Of a stretch of DNA of 6,515 nt, positions 1 through 5,447 are shown in pieces; the stretch's first letter is position 1, and each line of letters opens with the position of its first letter. The notes under the pieces were generated by a model. That model searched no databases, had not been told where the DNA came from, and worked only from the letters and a program-made list of their open reading frames with translations. The stretch is from an uncultured Rubellimicrobium sp. (GTDB lineage: Bacteria > Pseudomonadota > Alphaproteobacteria > Rhodobacterales > Rhodobacteraceae): NCBI GenBank assembly GCA_902805995.1, contig CADCUU010000130.1:1-6515 (forward strand). The letters are read 5' to 3'. The position numbers were made by a program, and so were the translations under genes.

Positions 1-215
1 CGCCTGGGGCGTATTACGCGGGGCTGCGGCTCTTGGCGGCGCGGCGGCTGGTGACCGATACGGCGCTGCCGTTGGGCGAGGTCGCGCTGCGGACGGGGTT
101 CGGGTCGCTGTCGGCGTTTTCTCGCGCGTTCCGGCGCGAGGCGGGCATGACCGCGCGGGAGGCGCGAATGCGCGCGAGAGAGGAGCGGGCCGGGCTTTCG
201 GTGCGCGAGGGGTGA
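1..215 (+). CDS. AraC/GlxA-family transcriptional regulator, C-terminal fragment
   Basis: This is the 3' end of a gene that begins upstream of the window. The frame is open from base 3 and ends at TGA 213-215, giving about 70 residues. They match the end of the AraC/XylS DNA-binding domain: a YYAGLRLLAARRLV stretch (the helix following the first helix-turn-helix), then LPLGEVALRTGFGSLSAFSRAFRREAGMT, which is the second helix-turn-helix with the family's typical A..GF.S.S.FSR.F....G pattern. The 'P-x-x-YY..LRL..ARRL' form is typical of the GlxA-like subgroup, which has an N-terminal DJ-1/PfpI-like domain, but that domain is outside the window, so the subgroup is inference. The tail after the domain is arginine/glutamate-rich. 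The gene converges on the dehydrogenase gene with no intervening base between the two stop codons. Its target is unknown. Confidence 0.85.
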   Translation, partial: PGAYYAGLRLLAARRLVTDTALPLGEVALRTGFGSLSAFSRAFRREAGMTAREARMRAREERAGLSVREG

Positions 216-1111
216 CTAGTCGAGCCGCGCGGGGAAGCCCGGGGCGCGCAGGTCGGTGCCCAGGGCGTCCTCGAGGAGTTTGACGACCTGGGTGGACTGG
301 GCCGCGCCGCCATAGGCGCTGCGGGCGCGGACGAAGGTGGCTTCTGTCAGGGCGGCGAGGTCGAGGGGGACGCCGTGCTCCTGCCCGAAGGCCAGGGCGA
401 AGCCCAGGTCCTTGAGCGCGAGGTCCATGGTGAAGGCGATGTCGTAGCTGCCGTTCAGGATGAGCTGGCCCTCCGTCTCGTGGACGAAGCTGGAGCCGGA
501 GGAGGCGCGGATGGCCTCCCACGCCTGGCCGAGGTCGAGGCCGGCGCGTTTGGCCAGCATCAGCGCCTCCCCGTCCGCGACGAGGTGGATGAAGGCCAGC
601 ATGTTGGTGATGACCTTGATGACCGCCGCCGAGCCCAGCGGCCCCATGTGGAAGAGCCGGTGGCCCATGGCTTGGAGCGCGGGGCGGTGGAGGTCGAGGA
701 GGTCTGCGTCGCCGCCAACGAGGACGGTGATCTCGCCCCGCGCGGCGAGGTGGACGCCGCCGGTGACCGGGGCCTCCAGGGTGCGTAGGCCATGGGCGGC
801 GGCGAGGTCCGCGAGGCGGAGGATGTCGTCGCGGCCCAGCGTGGACATCTCGATCCAGGTGGCGCCGGGGGAGAGGGCGGGGGCGAGGCGGGCGAGGACG
901 GCCTCGGAGGCGGCGGGGGAGGGCAGGCAGGTCAGGACCGCGTCGCAGGGGGAGAGAAGCTCCGGGCCGTCAGCCCAGAGCGCGCCGGCAGCGAGATGGG
1001 GGCGGCTGCCGCGCGGTCGCGGTCGTGGACGGTGAGGGGCAGGCCCGCGCGCAGGAGGCTTTGGGCGAGGTGGCCGCCCAGATGGCCGAGGCCCACGAAG
1101 CCGTATCGCAT
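216..1111 (-). pseudogene. NAD(P)-dependent beta-hydroxyacid dehydrogenase (3-hydroxyisobutyrate dehydrogenase family), frameshifted
   Basis: The enzyme family oxidises beta-hydroxyacids such as 3-hydroxyisobutyrate, tartronate semialdehyde or related compounds using NAD(P). The start is ATG at 1111-1109, preceded by GGAGGA six bases upstream, and the stop is TAG at 218-216. The first 38 codons read in one frame and carry the Rossmann motif GFVGLGHLGG (residues 4-13). The remainder reads in another frame and carries the substrate-loop motif EAPVTGG (about 113-119), the catalytic lysine in AAVIKVITNM (about K166) and KDLGFAL (about K234). The 896-bp span is not a multiple of three. Adding one base at the G5 tract 998-1002 (C5 on the coding strand) joins the halves into 298 residues, the usual family length. 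Without it, translation ends at TGA 934-932 after 59 residues. The longer open frame reaching back to 1244 has an Arg/Pro-rich N-terminus unlike the family and is an artefact. The cause may be a true mutation or a base-calling error. The exact substrate cannot be told. Confidence 0.85.
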
Positions 1112-1276
1112 GACGAATCCTCCCCCTGGGGAAGCCTAGGGGCGCGCGGGGGTTGTGGGCAAGGCCGTGCTGCGGGCGCAACTTCGCGAGATCACGCGCG
1201 AAATTGTTGCGCGGTGGCGCTGCGTGCGATTTGATCGGCTTCAAACAACAAGACGATCCACAGGGAGAAGACCACG
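1112..1276. promoter_or_regulatory. Divergent intergenic region with two inverted repeats (dehydrogenase / substrate-binding protein)
   Basis: This 165-bp stretch separates two divergent genes and should hold both promoters. Two dyads can be seen. The first pairs GCGCAACTTCGCG (1176-1188) with CGCGAAATTGTTGCGC (1197-1212). The arms are reverse complements except for a few extra bases in the second, which is also itself roughly palindromic (CGCGC at 1195-1199 with GCGCG at 1209-1213). The second is TTTGA (1230-1234), six bases, then TCAAA (1241-1245), a perfect inverted repeat about 30 bp before the transporter gene start. AGGGAG at 1262-1267, nine bases before ATG 1277, is a plausible ribosome binding site. 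No clear -35/-10 pair could be assigned. The operator role is inferred from position and symmetry only. Confidence 0.4.
1118..1123 (-). promoter_or_regulatory. Ribosome binding site of the dehydrogenase gene
   Basis: On the minus strand GGAGGA (within GGGGGAGGA) lies six bases before ATG 1111. This fixes the start of the dehydrogenase at 1111 and argues against the upstream start of the longer open frame at 1244. It is also evidence that the N-terminal reading frame of the broken gene is the genuine one. Confidence 0.75.
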
Positions 1277-2857
1277 ATGACAGGACTTATCCGGCCCCGC
1301 ACGAGCGGCCTGACCCGGCGCGGCATGCTGCGGGGAGGCGCCGCTTTGGGGGCCGCGGCGGCGATGGGCCCCTTGGGCGCGACACGCGCGCTGGCGCAGG
1401 CCGCGCCCAAGCGGGGCGGCGTGTTCCGCATGGGGATCGCGCATGGGAACACGTCGGACACTCTCGACCCCGGAGTGGCGGAGCATGTGTTCACGCAGGT
1501 CTTCATCCAGGCGCTCCACGGATTCATGACGGAGGTCGCGGCGGACGGCTCGCTCGTGGGGGAGATCGCGGAAAGCTGGGAGCCGTCGCCGGATGCCGCG
1601 ACCTGGACGTTCCAGCTGCGGCAGGGGGTGCAGTTCCACGACGGGCGGACGCTGACGCCCGAGGACGTGATCGCCTCTATCGACTATCACCGCGGAGAGG
1701 CCTCCACCTCGGCGGTGAAGTCGCTGGTGGAGCCCATCACGGAGATGCGGGCGGACGGGCCGAACACGGTCGTCATCACGCTGGCGTCGGGCAATGCGGA
1801 CTTCCCGGTGATCCTGTCGGACTACCACATCCCGATCATGCCGTCGCAGGACGGGCGGGTGGACCCGCTGGGGACGGTGGGCGCGGGGCCCTACGTCTTT
1901 GAAAGCTTCGAGCCGGGCGTGCGGGCGACGGCCACGCGCTTTGCCAACTACTGGAAGCCGAACTCGGCCTGGTTCGACAGCATCGAGCTTCTGTCGATCC
2001 TCGATGCGGCGGCGCGGCAGAACGCGCTGATGTCGGGGCAGGTGGACGTGATCGACCAGGTGGACCTGGGCACGGTCAAGTTGCTGGAGCGGGCGCCGGG
2101 CGTGAAGATCCTGTCGCTGAACGGGGGGCAGCATTACGGCTTCCCCATGGACACGCGGGCGGCGCCGTTCTCGGACAACAACGTGCGGATGGCGCTGAAG
2201 CTGGCCATCGACCGGCAGGAGTTGGTGGACAAGATCCTGTCGGGCTACGGGTCGGTGGCGAACGACCATCCGATCAACCCGATGAACCGCTTCTACGACG
2301 CGAGCATCGAGCAGCGGGAGTACGACCCGGAGAAGGCCAAGTGGCACCTCCAGCAGGCGGGGATGGAGTCGCTCGACGTGGACATCCACCTCGCGGATGC
2401 GGCCTTCGGCGGCGCGATCGACGCGGGGCTGTTGTGGAGCGAGAAGGCGCGGGCCGCGGGGATCAACCTCAACGTCGTGCGGGAGCCCGATGACGGGTAC
2501 TGGTCGAACGTGTGGATGGTGAAGCCGTTCGGGGCGACCTACTGGGGGTCCCGTCCGACCGAGGACTGGATGTTCACCACCACCTACGCCCGGGGCGCGG
2601 AGTGGAACGAGACCTTCTGGGATCACGAGCGGTTCAACGAACTGCTGGTCGCGGCGCGGGTCGAGCTGGACGAGGCCAAGCGCGCGGAGATGTATTCGGA
2701 GATGCAGCGCCTTGTCCGCGACGAGGGCGGCATCGTGATCCCGATGTTCTCCAACTACACGATGGCGATGTCGGACAAGCTCGGCACGCCGGAGACGGTG
2801 GGCGCGAACTGGGTGCTCGACGGGTTCCGGGCGCTGGAGCGTTGGTGGTTCGTGTGA
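1277..2857 (+). CDS. ABC transporter substrate-binding protein, family 5 (peptide/nickel/opine type), Tat-exported
   Basis: A 526-residue periplasmic binding protein that would deliver a peptide-like or other organic solute to an ABC permease. The N-terminus is a twin-arginine signal: TRRGMLRGG at 13-21, a hydrophobic alanine/glycine stretch to about residue 37, and a likely signal peptidase site after ALA (38-40) or AQA (40-42). The mature part begins with PKRGGVFRMG. The family 5 signature lies at about 97-138: AESWEPSPDAATWTFQLR followed by GVQFHDGRTLTPEDV. Later family-typical parts are GAGPYVFESF (202-211), DNNVRMALKLAIDRQEL (300-316), YDPEKAKWHLQQAG (349-362) and the terminal ERWWFV. 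The length is normal and the frame intact. ATG 1277 is chosen because AGGGAG lies nine bases upstream and the Tat motif sits at the expected distance. The gene is followed by a terminator and a convergent regulator, so no permease or ATPase gene follows it. Its ligand cannot be inferred with confidence. Confidence 0.93.
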   Translation: MTGLIRPRTSGLTRRGMLRGGAALGAAAAMGPLGATRALAQAAPKRGGVFRMGIAHGNTSDTLDPGVAEHVFTQVFIQALHGFMTEVAADGSLVGEIAESWEPSPDAATWTFQLRQGVQFHDGRTLTPEDVIASIDYHRGEASTSAVKSLVEPITEMRADGPNTVVITLASGNADFPVILSDYHIPIMPSQDGRVDPLGTVGAGPYVFESFEPGVRATATRFANYWKPNSAWFDSIELLSILDAAARQNALMSGQVDVIDQVDLGTVKLLERAPGVKILSLNGGQHYGFPMDTRAAPFSDNNVRMALKLAIDRQELVDKILSGYGSVANDHPINPMNRFYDASIEQREYDPEKAKWHLQQAGMESLDVDIHLADAAFGGAIDAGLLWSEKARAAGINLNVVREPDDGYWSNVWMVKPFGATYWGSRPTEDWMFTTTYARGAEWNETFWDHERFNELLVAARVELDEAKRAEMYSEMQRLVRDEGGIVIPMFSNYTMAMSDKLGTPETVGANWVLDGFRALERWWFV

Positions 2858-2879
2858 CGCCCTGAAGGGTGATGGAAGG

Positions 2880-2905
2880 GGGCGGTCCAGCGGGGCCGCC
2901 CTTTT
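2880..2905 (+). terminator. Intrinsic terminator after the substrate-binding protein gene
   Basis: GGGCGGTCC (2880-2888) pairs with GGGCCGCCC (2893-2901) around the loop AGCG. This gives a nine-base-pair stem with one G-U wobble, followed directly by TTTT (2902-2905). It begins 22 bases after the TGA at 2855-2857. On the minus strand no T-run follows the hairpin, so it fits + strand termination best, although it also lies just beyond the end of the convergent LysR gene (stop at 2910-2912). Confidence 0.8.
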
Positions 2906-2909
2906 CGTG

Positions 2910-3794
2910 TCACGCGAGCGGCGGTTGCGCTTCGAGGAGTTCGCGGACCAGGGGGTTGGGGAACTTCCGTTCCATGGTGACGGCGTGGAAGGTTTCCATG
3001 ATGCCGGGGAGGCGGTCGGCCTCCAAGAGAAGGCCCTGGGCGAGTTCGTCCTTGACCACGATGGGGGGGAGGACCGCGAGGCCCGCGCCTTCGCGGGCGA
3101 GGAGGCGCATCATGGCCATGTCGTCCACCTCGGCCGCGATCTGGGGGCGCAGGGACAGGCGGTCCATCAGGGCGTCGAAGTCGGTGCGGGTGCCGCTTCC
3201 TTGCGTGGGCAGGATCACCGGGCGGGTGGCGAGGAGGGACTCAAACGTCTCGCCATGGCCCACCAGAGCGGGGGTGCCCACGAGGCTGACTCGCTGTTCG
3301 GCGAGGCGGTGGGAGACGTAGGGGGCGCTCGCGTCGCGGGGCGGCGCGCGGTCCATGACGGCGAGGTCGAGGTTGAGGGTGGCGAGGCCGCGCAGAAGCT
3401 CCGCCTCGGACCCTGAGCGGAGGACGAGGTCGAGGTCGGCGCGGCCCAGAAGGGGGCGAAGGAACCCCAGCAGGAAGTTGCGCGACAGGGTGGAGAGCGC
3501 GCCGATGCGGAGCGCGTGGCGGGCGCGACCGGCCTCGCGCAGGGTGCCCAGGAGTTCCTGGCCGGTGGAGAAGATCGCGTCGGCGTGGTCGAGGGCGATG
3601 CGCCCGGCCTCCGTCAGGTGGAGCGCGCGGCCGCGGCGTTCGAAGAGGGCGTGGCCGAGACGTTCCTCCAGCTTCTTGATCTGAACGGATAGGGCCGACT
3701 GCGACAGGTTCAGCCGTTCCGCCGTGCGGGTGAGATTGCCGTCATGGGCCACGGCCCAGAAGTAGCGCAGGTGGAGGTAGTTGAGGTCGGCCAT
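2910..3794 (-). CDS. LysR-family transcriptional regulator, NhaR-like, divergent from dabBA
   Basis: A 294-residue cytoplasmic DNA-binding regulator of usual LysR length. The winged helix-turn-helix occupies about residues 5-64: NYLHLRYFW, then LTRTAERLNLSQSALSVQIKKLEERLG, then LFERRGRALHLTEAG. The linker helix follows to about residue 90. The effector-binding domain runs from about 94 to 290 and includes RIGALSTLSRNFL and EGAGLAVLPPIVV (235-247). The N-terminal pattern NYxHLxYFWxV and the later ADxIFxxxQExL closely resemble E. coli NhaR, the activator of the Na+/H+ antiporter nhaA (comparison from memory). The start ATG 3794-3792 has only a weak ribosome site. The gene is divergent from the DAB pair across a short region bearing LysR-type dyads. 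It therefore most likely regulates dabBA and itself, perhaps in response to inorganic carbon or ions; that link is inferred from context. Confidence 0.9.
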   Translation of the reverse strand: MADLNYLHLRYFWAVAHDGNLTRTAERLNLSQSALSVQIKKLEERLGHALFERRGRALHLTEAGRIALDHADAIFSTGQELLGTLREAGRARHALRIGALSTLSRNFLLGFLRPLLGRADLDLVLRSGSEAELLRGLATLNLDLAVMDRAPPRDASAPYVSHRLAEQRVSLVGTPALVGHGETFESLLATRPVILPTQGSGTRTDFDALMDRLSLRPQIAAEVDDMAMMRLLAREGAGLAVLPPIVVKDELAQGLLLEADRLPGIMETFHAVTMERKFPNPLVRELLEAQPPLA

Positions 3795-3809
3795 ATCGTT
3801 TCATCTGAT

Positions 3810-3820
3810 CGAACGGTTCG
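3810..3820. promoter_or_regulatory. Putative LysR operator palindrome
   Basis: CGAACGGTTCG is a perfect 11-bp palindrome with a single central base. It shares its right arm with a second dyad, GTTCGGTCGGAAC (3816-3828). Its centre is about 20 bp before the candidate -10 element and 22 bp from the lysR start codon, suitable for controlling both genes. Assignment to the neighbouring LysR protein is inference. Confidence 0.45.
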
Positions 3821-3881
3821 GTCGGAACATTGTATTTTTAGCCGGGTAACGCAACGGCTAGATGGGGGATCGCCGCAACAC

Positions 3882-3886
3882 GGAGG
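3882..3886 (+). promoter_or_regulatory. dabB: Ribosome binding site deciding the dabB start
   Basis: GGAGG lies five bases before TTG 3892. The alternative start ATG 3862 has the sequence AACGCAACGGCTAG in front of it, which has no recognisable Shine-Dalgarno match. This site is the main reason for preferring the TTG start. Confidence 0.55.
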
Positions 3887-3891
3887 CGACC

Positions 3892-5442
3892 TTGCTTACC
3901 CTGATCCCCCTTCTGGCGCCCCTCGCGCTGATCCTGGCCGCGCTGGCCGCCTTTGCCGGGCCGGGGTTCCGCCCGCGACGCGGTTTGCGGCTTGCGGAGG
4001 GGGCCGCGCTGCTGGCCGTTGCGGTGGCGGTAGGCTCGGCGGTGCTTCTGGCGATGGAGGGGGCTGCGACGAGTCCCGGCTGGGGGATCGGGGTGCGGCT
4101 CGACGCGGTGAGCGCGGTGATGTTCCTGCTCGTGGCCTCCATCGGCTGGGTCGTGCTGCGGTTCGCGGCGACCTACTTGGATGGGGAGGGGCGGCAGGGC
4201 TGGTTCACGGGCTGGATGTGCCTGACGCTCGCGGCGGTACTGATGCTGGTGACGGCGGGGACGCTGGTGCAACTGGTGGGCGCCTGGATCGCCACGAGCC
4301 TCTCGCTCCACAAGCTCCTGCTATTCTACCCGGAGCGGGTGGCGGCGCAGCGGGCGGCGCAGAAGAAGTGGGTCACGGCGCGGGCCGGGGACGTGGCGCT
4401 GCTCCTCGCGGCGGGGTTGCTGGCCTGGGGCTACGGCACGGGCGAGATCGCGGCGATCCTGGCGGCGGCGAAGGACGGCGTGGCACCCGGGCAGGCCGTC
4501 TGGGCGGCGGGGTTCCTTGCGCTCGCGGCGCTGCTGAAGTCGGCGCAGTTCCCGCTGCATGGCTGGCTCACGGAGCTGATGGAGACGCCCACGCCGGTGT
4601 CGGCGCTGCTTCATGCGGGGGTCATCAATGCGGGGGGCTTCCTCCTCATCCGGTTCGCGGACGTGATGCTGCTGGCGCCGGGGGTGCTCGCGATGCTGGT
4701 CATGGTGGGCGGCTTCACGGCGATCTTCGGGGGCCTCGTGATGCTGACGCAGCCCGCGGTGAAGACCTCGCTCGCCTGGTCCACGGTGGCGCAGATGGGG
4801 TTCATGATCCTGCAATGCGGGCTCGGCCTCTGGCCGCTGGCGCTGCTGCACATCGTGGCGCATTCGCTTTACAAGGCGCATGCCTTCCTCTCCTCGGGCA
4901 ACGCCGTGGAGAACGTGGCGAAGATCCGCAGGCCGGGCCCGGTTGCGGTACCGGACGGGCGTGCGGTGGCGCGGGCCTTTGGTGCGGCGCTGGCGATCTA
5001 TGCGGCGGTGGGGCTCCTGTTCGGGATCGCCGACAAGTCGCCGCAGGCCTTGGCCTTGGGCGCGATCCTGATCTTTGGCGTGGCCTACCTGATCGCGCAG
5101 GGGCTGGCCGATGCCGCGCCCCGGGCGCTGACGCGGCGGACGGCGGTGGCCTCCGTGGCGACGGCGGGGGGGTATTTCGCTCTCCAGACCGGGGCGGAGT
5201 GGCTGACGGAGCGCACGTTGCCCGCGACGCCCGCGCCGGGACCTCTGGAATGGGCGCTGATCGTGCTTGCGGTGCTGACCTTCGGGATCGTGGCCTGGGC
5301 GCAGGCGACCTTTCCGATCTGGTCGGGCCATCCGGCGGCGGCGGGGCTGCGCGTGCACCTGTCCAACGGGCTTTATGCCAATGCCGTCCTTGACCGCCTT
5401 TTGAACGGCCACGCCGTTCGCGCCACCCCTCCTGCGGAGTGA
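3892..5442 (+). CDS. dabB: DabB, NuoL/Mrp-like membrane subunit of a DAB inorganic carbon pump
   Basis: An integral inner-membrane protein of the proton-translocating NuoL/MrpA family. With DabA it is known to form an energy-coupled CO2-to-bicarbonate accumulation complex. The frame is hydrophobic throughout, with about a dozen or more membrane segments. Family motifs numbered from TTG 3892: [17 protein letters not shown] with the channel lysine at K216, then [12 protein letters not shown] (233-244), [14 protein letters not shown] (291-304) and HSLYKAHAF (324-332). The 516-residue length is shorter than NuoL (about 610), consistent with lacking the long C-terminal lateral helix. The DabA partner next door rules out a respiratory Complex I subunit. 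In the segment [18 protein letters not shown] (128-145), where NuoL has its essential glutamate, no acidic residue is present. TTG is preferred because GGAGG lies five bases upstream and the first membrane helix then starts at once; ATG 3862 is an in-frame alternative (526 residues, no ribosome site, TAG directly before it). dabA starts five bases after the stop, so the two form an operon. Confidence 0.87.
   Translation: MLTLIPLLAPLALILAALAAFAGPGFRPRRGLRLAEGAALLAVAVAVGSAVLLAMEGAATSPGWGIGVRLDAVSAVMFLLVASIGWVVLRFAATYLDGEGRQGWFTGWMCLTLAAVLMLVTAGTLVQLVGAWIATSLSLHKLLLFYPERVAAQRAAQKKWVTARAGDVALLLAAGLLAWGYGTGEIAAILAAAKDGVAPGQAVWAAGFLALAALLKSAQFPLHGWLTELMETPTPVSALLHAGVINAGGFLLIRFADVMLLAPGVLAMLVMVGGFTAIFGGLVMLTQPAVKTSLAWSTVAQMGFMILQCGLGLWPLALLHIVAHSLYKAHAFLSSGNAVENVAKIRRPGPVAVPDGRAVARAFGAALAIYAAVGLLFGIADKSPQALALGAILIFGVAYLIAQGLADAAPRALTRRTAVASVATAGGYFALQTGAEWLTERTLPATPAPGPLEWALIVLAVLTFGIVAWAQATFPIWSGHPAAAGLRVHLSNGLYANAVLDRLLNGHAVRATPPAE
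5435..5439 (+). promoter_or_regulatory. dabA: Ribosome binding site of dabA inside the end of dabB
   Basis: CGGAG lies eight bases before ATG 5448 and overlaps the last codons of dabB, whose stop is TGA 5440-5442. The close spacing suggests coupled translation of the two subunits. Confidence 0.6.
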
Positions 5443-5447
5443 CCAAC

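Larger units (their letters stand above)
3795..3891 (+). promoter_or_regulatory. Divergent lysR-dabB promoter/operator region
   Basis: This short region separates the divergent lysR and dab genes and is visibly less GC-rich than its surroundings. It carries a series of GAAC/GTTC half-sites: TTC (3800-3802) with GAA (3811-3813), the perfect palindrome CGAACGGTTCG (3810-3820), and GTTC (3816-3819) with GAAC (3825-3828) separated by five bases. T-N11-A spacings typical of LysR boxes occur at 3801-3813 and 3817-3829. Downstream, TATTTT (3833-3838) in the run TGTATTTTTA could be the -10 element of the dab promoter. No good -35 is present, as is common for activator-dependent promoters. Transcription would then start near 3845. 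All site assignments are inferred from symmetry and position. Confidence 0.5.

Noticed and set aside
1112..1244. Extension of the dehydrogenase frame to ATG 1244 (342 residues)
   Set aside because: The extra N-terminal part, and the frame up to about 1003, is rich in Arg and Pro and lacks any family match, while the other frame gives a perfect Rossmann motif from ATG 1111 with a strong ribosome site.
1241..2626. Long minus-strand open frame of 461 codons opposite the substrate-binding protein gene
   Set aside because: It is a high-GC shadow: the product is His/Arg/Pro-rich with no domain, and the + strand frame is an unmistakable family 5 binding protein.
2860..2869. Small hairpin CCCT-GA-AGGG after the binding protein stop codon
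   Set aside because: Four base pairs with a two-base loop cannot form a stable stem; the true terminator is the nine-pair hairpin at 2880-2905.
3744..5393. Long + strand open frame of 549 codons overlapping dabB in another phase
   Set aside because: The product is a Gly/Ala/Arg-rich low-complexity translation, starts inside lysR, and overlaps the clear DabB frame over its whole length.
3892..5442. NuoL-like gene as part of a respiratory Complex I or Mrp antiporter operon
   Set aside because: No other nuo or mrp gene is present and the next gene is DUF2309 (DabA), which defines the DAB pair.
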